The position numbers were made by a program, and so were the translations under genes. A stretch of DNA of 64,000 nucleotides from Streptomyces sp. TS71-3 (lineage in GTDB: Bacteria; Actinomycetota; Actinomycetes; Streptomycetales; Streptomycetaceae): contig NZ_BNEL01000003.1 of NCBI RefSeq assembly GCF_018327685.1, positions 496,001 through 560,000 of the forward strand. Reading direction: 5' to 3'. Each line of letters starts with the position of its first letter. Position 1 is the stretch's first letter. Below the pieces are notes generated by a model. It made no database searches, was not told the origin of the DNA, and was given only the letters and a program-made list of their open reading frames with translations. Shown here in pieces: positions 8,825-17,701 of this stretch.

Positions 8825-9304
8825 TCACTTTCCGGGCTGCCCCGCGGGCGCGGGCGCCGGGGTGCCCGGCCGGCTCGGCACCGGAGACGGCGCCGCCCCG
8901 CCGGGCCGGCTCGGCACCGGGGAGGCCTCGGTGGGTCCGGGCACCGGTGTGGCGTACCGGGTCGGCGCCGGAACCGGCGAGGGCGCCGAAGCCCCGGGCC
9001 GCGCGGGCCGCGGCTTCGCCGGCGCGGCCGTGGAGGGCACCGGAGAGGGCCGCGTGCCCCGGGGATCCCCGGTGGCGGACGGGACGGGCCGCGGCGCGGC
9101 CGTGGCCGGCGCCGTGGGGGCCGGCCTGGCGGGCACCGGCTTGGCCGGAGCGGGCTTGGCCGGGGCCGGACGCGGCCCCGAGGTGTCCGCGTGGGCGGCG
9201 AGCGCGCCCCCCAGACCCAGCGCGGCGACGACCACGGACGTTCCCAGGATCTTGCGCGTCCGGCCCCGAAGGGCGCTGCGGGCGGCGGTCAGACGTGCGG
9301 GCAT
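8825..9304 (-). CDS. exported Ala/Pro-rich protein of unknown function
   Basis: The 159-residue product begins MPARLTAARSALRGRTRK and then has a hydrophobic segment (ILGTSVVVAALGLGGALA) ending at AHADTSG, a clear Sec-type signal peptide with an A-H-A cleavage site near residue 37. The mature part is Pro/Ala-rich with repeated APAKPxPA and PSPVPS motifs, suggesting an extended cell-wall or extracellular protein. The ATG at 9304 is preferred over the upstream ATG because of the GAGGAACGGAA ribosome binding site and because the signal peptide then begins normally. It follows the same strand as the sigma factor and could belong to its regulon, but nothing proves that. Confidence 0.7.
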   Translation of the reverse strand: MPARLTAARSALRGRTRKILGTSVVVAALGLGGALAAHADTSGPRPAPAKPAPAKPVPARPAPTAPATAAPRPVPSATGDPRGTRPSPVPSTAAPAKPRPARPGASAPSPVPAPTRYATPVPGPTEASPVPSRPGGAAPSPVPSRPGTPAPAPAGQPGK

Positions 9305-9569
9305 TTCCGTTCCTCGAATCAGTTCGGCGATGGCGTGGACGGGCGCACGGCACGGGTGGCTTCCCGTGCCGACGGCCCCGGTACGAAGGGCGCCTTCACT
9401 CCGACAGACGTCCATCCCCCACGGAGGTTGCGGGTCCCGCGGACTTTTCTCCGGCAGCCGCCGGGCCCGGCCGCGAGAAGCACTCCGAGCGCCGAACGGC
9501 GCAGGTAGGGGCCCGTGCGCCCCCCGAACGTCTCATCGGCCGGACTCCTCCTCCCTCAGATTTCCGTGA

Positions 9570-10706
<1,137 letters not shown>

Positions 10707-10795
10707 CCCGGCGAATCATCGGGCGGCTGCGAGCATCGCCTACGGCTGACCTGGCGTAGGTCCGAGTCCCGCACCGCAGCGCACCACACCACACC

Positions 10796-10827
10796 GAGGG
10801 CCCCGGCGCACGCCCGCCGGGGCCCTC
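10796..10827. terminator. bidirectional terminator hairpin between serC and the exported propeller protein
   Basis: A perfect 13-bp inverted repeat (GAGGGCCCCGGCG at 10796-10808 and its complement at 10815-10827) with a 6-nt loop lies between two convergent genes. No U tract follows, as is normal in Streptomyces. The stem overlaps the first two bases of the stop codon of the 10826-11836 gene. Confidence 0.85.
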
Positions 10828-11836
10828 ACTTCCTTCGCACCGCCTTCTTCGCGCCGAACACCAGCGCCAGGGCGATCAACAGCACCAGCGCGCCCTTCCC
10901 GTAGTTCCCCTCCAGGCCCTTGCCACCGCTCGCGTCGCCGTCCGCCCCGCTGCCGCCGGCCGTCGCCGAACCGGAGCCCGAACCGGACGCCCCCGGCACC
11001 CGTTCCGGCACGACCTCGCTCTGCGCACCCTCGCTTCCGTACATGAGCGTGCCGCCGTCGGGCGTGTAGGTGACGGACTCGCCCTGGTTCTGCATGGGCA
11101 CGTCCAGCCGTGCCTTCCGCACCGGCCGGTCGCCGCGCCAGTCGTAGAGGATGCCGCCGAAGTAGCCGCGCACCGCGAGGTGCTCGCCGTCCGGCGAGAA
11201 CGCCCCGTCGGTCACCCACAGGTCGATGGGGGCGCCCTTCTTGAAGACGTTGGTGCCGGAGGGGGAGAGGGTGGCCGGGCCCTCGTAGAGGTGCCCGCCG
11301 TCCTCGTTCTTGTCGACGATGTAGACCCGCCCGGTCTTCGGATGCACCATCAGCGCCTCCGCGTCCCGCGGGCCGTTGTCGTACTGCACCGTGTACTGCG
11401 TGGCCCGCACCGTCTCGTCGTGCAGCTCCCGGGGCTCGGGGAGCTTGTAGATCCACACGTGCGGCCAGCTCCCGCCGAGGTTGTCGCCGATGTCGCCCAC
11501 GTAGAGGGTGTTGCCGGGGCCCATGGAGATGGCCTCCACGTCGCGGGGGCGGCCGACGCCGGTCAGGGTGACGGTGGCGACGGTCTTTCCCGTCCGCGAG
11601 TCGACGGCGTAGATGTACGGGCCGTCGTCGCTGTCGTTGTGCGTCCAGTAGATGCCGGGGTGGAGGCGGCTGGCGGCGAGGCCGCTGGACTCCTTGATCC
11701 GCGGGTCCTTGATGGTGAACGCGTGGGGCGCGCCGTCCGCCACGGCGGTCCCCGGGGAGAGGACGACAGCGCCCCCTGACAGGGCGGACACGGCGACGAG
11801 CAGGGCGGCCCCGGCCAGGGGCGTCAGCGAGCGCAT
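10826..11836 (-). CDS. exported beta-propeller-like protein with C-terminal membrane anchor
   Basis: The 336-residue protein starts MRSLTPLAGAALLVAVSALS, a signal peptide with cleavage near TAVADGAP. The middle contains propeller-like repeats (SSGLAASRLHPGIYWTHNDS, DVEAISMGPGNTLYVGDIGD, DGAFSPDGEHLAVRGYFGG, ESVTYTPDGGTLMYGSEG) as in WD40-like or SdiA-regulated/esterase-like surface proteins. A Ser/Gly-rich linker then leads to a membrane helix (GALVLLIALALVFGAKKAVRRK) with a basic cytoplasmic end, so it is membrane-anchored outside the cell. It lacks an LPXTG sorting motif. ATG 11836 is chosen because the signal peptide starts there. No enzymatic function can be assigned. Confidence 0.85.
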   Translation of the reverse strand: MRSLTPLAGAALLVAVSALSGGAVVLSPGTAVADGAPHAFTIKDPRIKESSGLAASRLHPGIYWTHNDSDDGPYIYAVDSRTGKTVATVTLTGVGRPRDVEAISMGPGNTLYVGDIGDNLGGSWPHVWIYKLPEPRELHDETVRATQYTVQYDNGPRDAEALMVHPKTGRVYIVDKNEDGGHLYEGPATLSPSGTNVFKKGAPIDLWVTDGAFSPDGEHLAVRGYFGGILYDWRGDRPVRKARLDVPMQNQGESVTYTPDGGTLMYGSEGAQSEVVPERVPGASGSGSGSATAGGSGADGDASGGKGLEGNYGKGALVLLIALALVFGAKKAVRRK

Positions 11837-11909
11837 GGACCAAGCCTGCCATCCCGGCCTGTGGAGCGGACGGCGAGCGCCCGGCCGCGGGGGCGCCCGC
11901 CGGTGCCGG

Positions 11910-12218
11910 TCAGCGTCCGCCGGCCTCCGTCGGCCTCCGTCGGCCTCCCCCGGCCTCACGCCGGGGGAGGCCGCCCGAGAACGCGGCGGCCATGCGCAGC
12001 CACGGCGCCGCCTCGTCGGAGCGGCCCTGGCGCTCCAGCGTCCGCCCCAGCATGAGGTGCGCGTAGTGCTCGACCGGGTCGCGGTCGATGACCAGGCGCA
12101 GCTGCTCCTCGGCCCGCCGCAGCTGGGCGGAGTGGTAGTAGGCGCGCGCCAGCAGCAGCCGGGACCACCCTTCCTTATTTAGTTGATGAATCAACCACCT
12201 TCGGAACGGCGCCCCCAC
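11910..12218 (-). pseudogene. truncated tetratricopeptide repeat protein
   Basis: The frame encodes a clean TPR pair, LLLARAYYHSAQLRRAEEQL then VEHYAHLMLGRTLERQGR and DEAAPWLRMAAAF. Homologues known from Streptomyces are about 120 residues and carry 30-40 further residues before the first TPR. Here the similarity stops near 12170, where the sequence changes abruptly to an AT-rich patch (CTTATTTAGTTGATGAATCAACC). The C-terminus is a low-complexity tail (GGLPRREAGGGRRRPTEAGG) encoded by CGGCCTCCGT repeats. I read this as a remnant whose 5' end was lost, though a shortened functional protein starting at 12218 is possible. Confidence 0.55.
12181..12196. promoter_or_regulatory. MarR-type palindrome in an AT-rich patch
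   Basis: GTTGAT-GA-ATCAAC (12182-12195) is a perfect 6-bp inverted repeat, close to the AGTTGAT/ATCAACT half-sites bound by MarR regulators. No marR gene is next to it. It marks the junction where the truncated TPR gene loses its 5' end, so it may be left from the promoter of a deleted gene. Confidence 0.35.
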
Positions 12219-12406
12219 GCCGTCCTATTCCGGACCGCCTTCTACTCCGGACCGCCGCCTGCCTCCGGACCGCGGTCGACTCCGGACCGCCGTGCCCCGC
12301 TGCCCGTGCCCTACTCCCCGGGCCCACTCCCCGTGCCCCACTGCCCTTGCCCCACTGCCCGGGCCCCGAGCGCCCGGGGGCCGGGCACGTCCGGAATGAT
12401 GTCGGC

Positions 12407-13093
12407 ATGCTGAGGTTCATGTTCGTCGGCGACTCCATGACGATAGGGAGCGCCGGAGAGCACACCTGGCGCTACCGGATGTGGCAGCACCTGTGCGCCA
12501 CCTTCGGGGGCCCCTTCGCCATCGTCGGGCCGCGCGAGGCGCTGTACGACAAGGTGGCCGACGCGCCCGTGTCGTCCGAGTACGCCGATCCCGCCTTCCC
12601 CGAGCGTGCCCGGCGGCACCTGGCCGGCTGGGGCGAGGGCTGGCGGCACATGGCGCCGGTGATCGGCGAGAGCGTGGCCCGGGGGAAGGCCGACGTGCTC
12701 CTGGTGTCGCTGGGCCTGATCGACCTCGGCTTCTTCACGGACGCGCCCGGCACCGCGGAGAACATGCACCGGTTCGTGGCTCAGGCGCGGGACGCCAACC
12801 CGGACGTGGGGATCGTGCTGCTGCCCGTCATCCCCAACATCCGGGCGGACACGGACGCGTTCTTCGCCGCGGAGGTGGAGCACTTCAACGCCCTGCTCGC
12901 GAAGGCCGTCGCCAACCTCGACCGGCCCGCGTCACCGCTGCTCGCGGCCTCCCCGCCCGAGTCGTACGACGTCCACCGGGACACCTACGACGGCACCCAC
13001 CCGAACGCCTCCGGCGAGCACAAGCTGGCGGCGGCGTTCGCCGAGGCGATGCACCAGGCGTGGGACCTCGGGGGGCCGTACGAGCAGCGGTAG
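12407..13093 (+). CDS. SGNH/GDSL-type hydrolase
   Basis: The 228-residue protein has the block I nucleophile motif MFVGDSMTIGSAGE directly after the start, and the C-terminal catalytic Asp-His in DTYDGTHPNASGEHKLA. It is therefore an SGNH-fold esterase or acylhydrolase, with the Ser10-Asp-His triad visible. No signal peptide is present, so it acts in the cytoplasm; the substrate cannot be predicted. ATG 12407 places the GDSx motif at the N-terminus as in the family, but its ribosome binding site is weak. The ~190 bp upstream consist of degenerate tandem repeats (ACTCCGGACCGCC, then CCCACTGCCCGTGCC units). Confidence 0.85.
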   Translation: MLRFMFVGDSMTIGSAGEHTWRYRMWQHLCATFGGPFAIVGPREALYDKVADAPVSSEYADPAFPERARRHLAGWGEGWRHMAPVIGESVARGKADVLLVSLGLIDLGFFTDAPGTAENMHRFVAQARDANPDVGIVLLPVIPNIRADTDAFFAAEVEHFNALLAKAVANLDRPASPLLAASPPESYDVHRDTYDGTHPNASGEHKLAAAFAEAMHQAWDLGGPYEQR

Positions 13094-13153
13094 GCCGGGC
13101 GGGCGGCAGCATCCCGCCCCGGCCTCCCCGGCCCCGGCCTCCCCGCCGCCGGA

Positions 13154-14143
13154 TCACCAGCGGTCGTGCACCTGCGGCCTGATCCTCTGGTCGTACAGGT
13201 CCCGGACGGCGGCCAGGGTCATGGGCGACAGCGGCGGGAGCGCGGCCGCGGCGGAGTTCGCGCGGGCCTGCTCCTCGGAGCGGGCGCCCGGGATGACGGT
13301 GGTGACGCCGGGCTGCTGCACGATCCAGCGCAGCGCGGTCTGCGCGGGCGTGGCACCGTCCTGCGCGAGCGCCGAGAACTCCGCCGCGGCCTCCACACCG
13401 GTCGCGTAGTCGACACCGGAGAACGTCTCGCCCTGGTCGAACGCCTCGCCGTGCCGGTTGAACGTGCGGTGGTCGTCGGGAGCGAAGACGGTGTCCTTGG
13501 TGTAGCGGCCGGACAGCAGCCCCGAGGCGAGCGGCACGCGCGCGATGATGGCCACTCCCGCCTCCTGGGCGGCCGGCAGCACCTTCTCCAGGGGCTTCAT
13601 CCGGAACGCGTTCAGGATGATCTGCACGCTGGCCACGCCGGGGCGCACGATGGCCGCCAGCGCCTCCTCGCAGGTCTCCACGCTCACCCCGTAGCCGGCG
13701 ATGCGCTCCTCGGCGACCAGGGTGTCCAGCGCGTCGTAGACCTCGTCGGAGGAGTAGACGGGGGTCGGGGGGCAGTGCAGCTGGACGAGGTCGAGGCGGT
13801 CCACGCCGAGGTTGCGGCGGGAGCGGTCGTTCCAGGTCCGGAAGTTGTCCAGGACGTAGTTCTCGGGGAGCTGCTCCATGCGGCGCCCCATCTTCGTGGC
13901 GACCAGGACGCCGGCGTCCGGGCGCGCCTTGCGGAAGGCCGCTATGCGCTGCTCGCTGCGCCCGTCGCCGTAGACGTCGGCCGTGTCGAAGAACGTCACG
14001 CCGCTCTCGACGGCGGCGTCCAGGACGTCCAGCGCCTCCTTCTCGGCGACGTCTCCCCAGTCCGCCCCGAGCTGCCATGTACCGAGGCCGACGACGGACA
14101 CCTGCCTGCCGAGCCTGCTGATCTCACGTTGTTCCATACCCAT
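13154..14143 (-). CDS. aldo/keto reductase
   Basis: This NADPH-dependent oxidoreductase of 329 residues has the full catalytic tetrad in the usual order: Asp in FFDTADVYGDG, Tyr of DVYGDG, Lys in VLVATKMGRR, and His in DLVQLHCPP. The C-terminal cofactor motif is TTVIPGARSEEQARAN. It is a YghZ/general stress type AKR with a (beta/alpha)8 barrel. ATG 14143 reads MGMEQREISRLGRQVSVVGL. It transcribes away from the Uma2 gene. The substrate is not predictable; aldehydes are typical for the family. Confidence 0.93.
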   Translation of the reverse strand: MGMEQREISRLGRQVSVVGLGTWQLGADWGDVAEKEALDVLDAAVESGVTFFDTADVYGDGRSEQRIAAFRKARPDAGVLVATKMGRRMEQLPENYVLDNFRTWNDRSRRNLGVDRLDLVQLHCPPTPVYSSDEVYDALDTLVAEERIAGYGVSVETCEEALAAIVRPGVASVQIILNAFRMKPLEKVLPAAQEAGVAIIARVPLASGLLSGRYTKDTVFAPDDHRTFNRHGEAFDQGETFSGVDYATGVEAAAEFSALAQDGATPAQTALRWIVQQPGVTTVIPGARSEEQARANSAAAALPPLSPMTLAAVRDLYDQRIRPQVHDRW

Positions 14144-14275
14144 CAGTGTGACAAGCCGCGCCCGCGCCCCTTGCCCGGGCCGCCCCCACCGAATTCCGAC
14201 GTGGCCAGGTCACCGTGCGTATCGTTGTACTGCGCGGCCGACACGATCGAGTGGCGGCCGGGGAGGAGCGCCACG

Positions 14276-14863
14276 ATGACCGTCGTCGAGATCGGCAGGA
14301 TCAGCATGGCCGACATGAACACACAGAGCCTCGACGAGATGTTCGAGCGCTTTGAGCACATGCCCGTCCCCGAGGGATACAAGCTCGAGATCGTCGGGGG
14401 AAGCGCCTTCATGTCGCCGCAGCGGGACACCCACTGGGAAATCATCCTCGACATCATTGAGCAATTGCGGGCCAAGTATCCCCGGCGGCGGCTGAAGTCC
14501 GACGTACGCATCGACTACCCGGGCCACCTCAACGGTTTCGCCAGCGATGTGACGGGGCTCGTGGACGGCGCCGTCAAGAGCGAGGAGGGCCGCTGGCGCC
14601 ACCAGGACGTCGAGTTCGTCGCGGAGGTGATCTCCAAGGACACCGCCCGCAACGACTACGGGCCCAAGCTGGCCGCCTACGCCGCCGCGGAGGTCCCGGT
14701 CTACCTGATCGCCGACCCGTACCAGGGCAGGTGCCATGTGTACACGCAGCCCAAGGACGGCACGTACATCAGCGACCTGAGCATCGCCTTCGGCGCGGAC
14801 GTCGACCTCTCCGACACCGCCGTCGGCCTCGTCCTGCACACGGCCGACTTCCCGCGGGACTGA
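14276..14863 (+). CDS. Uma2-family (DUF820) putative PD-(D/E)xK endonuclease
   Basis: The 195-residue protein matches the Uma2 fold: KLEIVGGSAFMSPQRDTHWE near the N-terminus, FASDVTGLVDG, then VEFVAEVISKDTARNDYGPK and YAAAEVPVYLIADPYQGRCH. The conserved Glu, Asp and Glu-x-x-Ser residues of the restriction-endonuclease-like core are present. Uma2 proteins are abundant in cyanobacteria and Streptomyces, often in many copies, but their physiological role is unknown. The start at ATG 14276 has a good GGGGAGGAGCG ribosome binding site. It stands between two aldo/keto reductase genes and ends at a strong terminator. Confidence 0.88.
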   Translation: MTVVEIGRISMADMNTQSLDEMFERFEHMPVPEGYKLEIVGGSAFMSPQRDTHWEIILDIIEQLRAKYPRRRLKSDVRIDYPGHLNGFASDVTGLVDGAVKSEEGRWRHQDVEFVAEVISKDTARNDYGPKLAAYAAAEVPVYLIADPYQGRCHVYTQPKDGTYISDLSIAFGADVDLSDTAVGLVLHTADFPRD

Positions 14864-14883
14864 TCCCCGACCGGCACCGGACA

Positions 14884-14935
14884 CACGAGGGCCGCCGCCC
14901 CCACGCGCTTCCGTGGAAGGACGGCGGCCCTCGTG
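14884..14935. terminator. bidirectional terminator hairpin after the Uma2 gene
   Basis: CACGAGGGCCGCCG (14884-14897) pairs perfectly with 14922-14935, a 14-bp stem around a 24-nt loop that itself contains CTTCCGTGGAAG. It separates the convergent Uma2 and aldo/keto reductase genes. Just after it, 14941-15010 contains imperfect direct repeats of CATACGAACGCxGACAxCxCGCC. Confidence 0.85.
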
Positions 14936-15024
14936 CGAACGCGGACACCGCGCCGTACGCACGCCATACGAACGCCGACATCACGCCATACGAACGCGGA
15001 CACCGCGCCGCTACGTCACCGGGC

Positions 15025-16011
15025 TCACCAGGCGAACGCCTCCGGCGAGGGGCCCTGCTCCGGGAAGATCTCGTCCAGGGACTTCAGCAGATCGCCGCTC
15101 AGCTCCAGCTCGACGGCGCGGATCGCGGAGTCGAGCTGCTCCTGGGTCCGGGGGCCGATGATCGGGCCGGTCACGCCGGGCCGGGTGAGCAGCCAGGCAA
15201 GGGCGGCCTCTCCGGGCTCCAGACCGTGCTTGTCCAGCAGGTCCTCGTACGCCTGGATCTGGCCCCGCTTGGCCGGGTCCGCCAGCGAGTCGGCGGCGCG
15301 GCCACCCGCGCGGCGGCCGCCCTGCACGGTCTTCTTGATCACGCCGCCGAGCGCCCCGCCGTGCAGCGGCGACCACGGGATGACGCCGAGGCCGTACTCC
15401 TGCGCGGCCGGTATGACCTCGTTCTCGGCGCGGCGCTCGGCCAGGTTGTAGAGGCACTGCTCGCTGACCAGGCCGAGGCTGCTGCGGCGCCGGGCCGCCT
15501 CGTTGGCCTGGGCGATGTGCCAGCCGGCGAAATTGGACGAACCCGCGTACAGGATCTTGCCCTGCTGCACCAGGACGTCGATGGCCTGCCAGATCTCGTC
15601 CCACGGGGTGAGCCGGTCGACGTGGTGGAACTGGTACAGGTCGATGTGGTCCGTCTGGAGCCGCTTCAGGCTGGCGTCGACGGCACGCCGGATGTTCACC
15701 GCGGAGAGCTTGTTGTGGTTGGGCCAGGGGTCGCCCGTGCCCATGTAGCCGTTCACCTTGGTGGCCAGGACGACCTTGTCGCGCCTGTCGCCGCCCTTGG
15801 CGAACCAGCTGCCGATGATCGATTCCGTACGGCCCTTGTTCTCACCCTGGCCGTAGACGTTGGCGGTGTCCCAGAAGTTCATGCCCGCATCGAGCGCGGC
15901 ATCCATGATGGCGTGGCTGTCGGCCTCGTCGGTCTGCGGACCGAAGTTCATCGTCCCGAGAACCAGCCGGCTGACCTTGAGACCTGTTCGTCCGAGCTGC
16001 GTGTACTCCAT
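15025..16011 (-). CDS. aldo/keto reductase
   Basis: This 328-residue oxidoreductase differs from the neighbouring AKR. It begins MEYTQLGRTGLKVSRLVLGT and has the tetrad in MNFWDTANVYGQGENKGRTE (Asp, Tyr), VVLATKVNGYMG (Lys) and IDLYQFHHVDR (His), with GVTGPIIGPRTQEQLDSA for NADPH binding. It resembles YajO/IolS-type or voltage-channel-beta-like AKRs common in actinobacteria. ATG 16011 is chosen because the LGRTGLKVS motif opens the family; the in-frame upstream ATG at 16086 adds 25 basic residues without support. Substrate unknown. Confidence 0.93.
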   Translation of the reverse strand: MEYTQLGRTGLKVSRLVLGTMNFGPQTDEADSHAIMDAALDAGMNFWDTANVYGQGENKGRTESIIGSWFAKGGDRRDKVVLATKVNGYMGTGDPWPNHNKLSAVNIRRAVDASLKRLQTDHIDLYQFHHVDRLTPWDEIWQAIDVLVQQGKILYAGSSNFAGWHIAQANEAARRRSSLGLVSEQCLYNLAERRAENEVIPAAQEYGLGVIPWSPLHGGALGGVIKKTVQGGRRAGGRAADSLADPAKRGQIQAYEDLLDKHGLEPGEAALAWLLTRPGVTGPIIGPRTQEQLDSAIRAVELELSGDLLKSLDEIFPEQGPSPEAFAW

Positions 16012-16144
16012 GGCTGTCAGCCAACGCCTTAGAGCGCGCTCCAGGCAATATGGCGGAGATCTTCTCACCGATGTCACATACCGCACCCCGGCCGGGGAGC
16101 GCCGTCACCCACCGGCCGCCGCCGGCCGGGCGCGCGGGCAGGGG

Positions 16145-16234
16145 TCATCTGTTGACCGCCGCCGCCACGACGACGACGGCGAACATCAGGGCGAGCACAC
16201 CGGCCATGATCCGGTTCCGGGTCTTGGGGTCCAC
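16145..16234 (-). CDS. 29-residue single-helix membrane protein
   Basis: GTG at 16234 opens a 29-codon frame, MDPKTRNRIMAGVLALMFAV followed by VVVAAAVNR and TGA. The product is a basic N-terminus plus one hydrophobic helix, the form of many actinobacterial small membrane proteins. It begins 10 bp after the thpR stop on the same strand, so the two probably form an operon. I recall similar MDPKTRNR-type small proteins in other Streptomyces but cannot verify it here. The function is unknown; a role in membrane protein regulation is only a guess. Confidence 0.6.
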   Translation of the reverse strand: MDPKTRNRIMAGVLALMFAVVVVAAAVNR

Positions 16235-16244
16235 AGAGCCGAGG

Positions 16245-16823
16245 TTAACCGGCCCCGGTGAGCGGCCAGCCGCCGACCTTGGTGTACTTCGGCTGCTCGC
16301 CGGGCACGCCGCTGACGGGCAGCCTGCTGCGGACCAGCGCCAGCTCCTCGACGGTCCACTCGCTCCCCGTGAACGCCTCCAGCTCGGCCACGCACGGGTC
16401 CAGGTCCCGCTGCACGCGGCTGCTGGCGAGGGTCAGGTGGGGGTTGTAGGTGCGGTGCCGGCCCGTGTCCAGGCCCGCCCTGCGCCCCGCGGCCTTCGAG
16501 CGCTCCGCGAGCCGCCGCAGCACCGGGATCTCGCCGTCGGCCCCGGCCCACAGGGTCCGCCCGGGACCGAACTGCCCGCCGCCCCGCAGGCCCAGCCGGA
16601 ACGGCGCCGTCCGGCCCGCCGCGCGCTCCAGCCGCTCCGACAGCTCCGGGACGGTCTCGTCGGGCACCTCCCCGTAGAACGCGAGGGTGAAGTGCCATCC
16701 CTGCCTCTGGGTCCAGCGCAGGCCGTCCACGGCGGGCCCGCCGCGGCCGCGCAGCGCGCCGACGGCGTCGGCCAGCTCGGCCATGGCGTGCTCCGGCGGG
16801 ATGACCGCTGTGAAAAGTCTCAT
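16245..16823 (-). CDS. thpR: RNA 2',3'-cyclic phosphodiesterase (2H family)
   Basis: ThpR hydrolyses 2',3'-cyclic phosphate ends of RNA and was first known as 2'-5' RNA ligase LigT. The 192-residue protein has both HxTx motifs of the 2H fold, HFTLAFYGEV and HLTLASSRVQ, spaced as expected. The ATG at 16823 starts MRLFTAVIPP, the family's usual N-terminus; the upstream in-frame extension to 16922 is encoded by tandem repeats and is rejected. It is followed 10 bp later by a small membrane-protein gene. Confidence 0.93.
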   Translation of the reverse strand: MRLFTAVIPPEHAMAELADAVGALRGRGGPAVDGLRWTQRQGWHFTLAFYGEVPDETVPELSERLERAAGRTAPFRLGLRGGGQFGPGRTLWAGADGEIPVLRRLAERSKAAGRRAGLDTGRHRTYNPHLTLASSRVQRDLDPCVAELEAFTGSEWTVEELALVRSRLPVSGVPGEQPKYTKVGGWPLTGAG

Positions 16824-16856
16824 ACGAGTCCGGGAGCTCCCGTCTTCCGTTCCGTA

Positions 16857-16980
16857 CCGTACTGATCCGCAACTGATCCGCAACTGATCCGTACTGATCT
16901 GCACCGATCCACACCGGTCCATACCGGTCCGTTCAGCCCTGGACGGGCTCCGGCCGGGTTCCGGCCGGGCTCCGGCCGCC
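16857..16980. repeat. two short tandem repeat arrays upstream of thpR
   Basis: From 16857 to about 16932 a 10-11-bp unit (ACTGATCCGCA, drifting to CACCGATCCA and TACCGGTCC) is repeated about seven times. From 16942 to 16980 an 11-bp CTCCGGCCGGG unit is repeated about four times. They fill the space between the convergent-facing ends of the thpR promoter and the TetR gene, so thpR transcription must start in or beyond them. Confidence 0.75.
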
Positions 16981-16982
16981 GC

Positions 16983-17627
16983 TCAGCCGGGCAGCGTCGC
17001 CGAGACCACCCGGCGGATCGCGTCCAGTTCGGCGTCCTCGACCCGCACCTCGTCCCCGGGCATCTCCTTGCTCAGCTCGTCGACCCCGAGCAGCGCCCGG
17101 AACAGCCGCGGCAGCACCGCCCGGCCCACCAGCCCCTCCGCGAGCGCCGCGCCGTCCGCCCGCGTCACGCCGTACCGCTCGACGACGTAGGCGGCCAGCC
17201 GCTCGTAGGCGCTGGCGAACATGGCGTCGAAGTACGCCTTCGAGCTGCCGGGCAGGCGCTCGGCCGCCGCGATGGCCAGCCGGCAGGTCCGCACCTGCGG
17301 CTCCCAGGACATCAGCTGCATGAACCGCGCGCAGAACAGCGCCACGGCCTCCACGGGGTCCTCGGCGTACGCGTCGGGGGTTCGCAGCTTGACGAGGTAG
17401 AGGTCGCGGACGAGTTCCAGGACCGCCAGGAACAGCTTGTCCTTGCTCTCGAAGTGGGCGTAGAGGGACCGCTTGGACGTGCCGGCGCGGGTCGCGACGG
17501 TGTCCATCGACGCCCGTTCGTAGCCGGTCTCCAGGAACACGTCCTTGGCCGCGAAGAGGATGTGCCGGCGCAGCTCCTCGCCGCGGCGCTGCGGGCCCCG
17601 CTTCTGCGCCTCGCCTCCGGTGCTCAT
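16983..17627 (-). CDS. TetR/AcrR-family transcriptional repressor
   Basis: The 214-residue protein has the N-terminal TetR helix-turn-helix (RRHILFAAKDVFLETGYERA, SMDTVATRAGTSKRSLYAHF) and a C-terminal TetR_C-like domain (FCARFMQLMSWEPQVRTCRL). It is divergent from the NAD(P)-binding gene at 17702, with a palindrome between them, so it most likely represses that gene and itself. Ligand unknown. Confidence 0.93.
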   Translation of the reverse strand: MSTGGEAQKRGPQRRGEELRRHILFAAKDVFLETGYERASMDTVATRAGTSKRSLYAHFESKDKLFLAVLELVRDLYLVKLRTPDAYAEDPVEAVALFCARFMQLMSWEPQVRTCRLAIAAAERLPGSSKAYFDAMFASAYERLAAYVVERYGVTRADGAALAEGLVGRAVLPRLFRALLGVDELSKEMPGDEVRVEDAELDAIRRVVSATLPG

Positions 17628-17641
17628 CGGCGCCCCTCAGG

Positions 17642-17666
17642 AGTAAACGGTACGGTAGAGTTTACT
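17642..17666. promoter_or_regulatory. probable TetR operator in the divergent promoter
   Basis: AGTAAAC (17642-17648) and GTTTACT (17660-17666) are perfect 7-bp inverted arms 11 bp apart, in the 74-bp gap between the divergent TetR and NmrA-like genes. The inner GGTACGGTA adds partial symmetry. Position, size and AT content fit a TetR dimer site covering both promoters. Confidence 0.7.
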
Positions 17667-17701
17667 TGTGCAGGCATCCCGGCCACCCTTGGAGAGCACT
17701 C

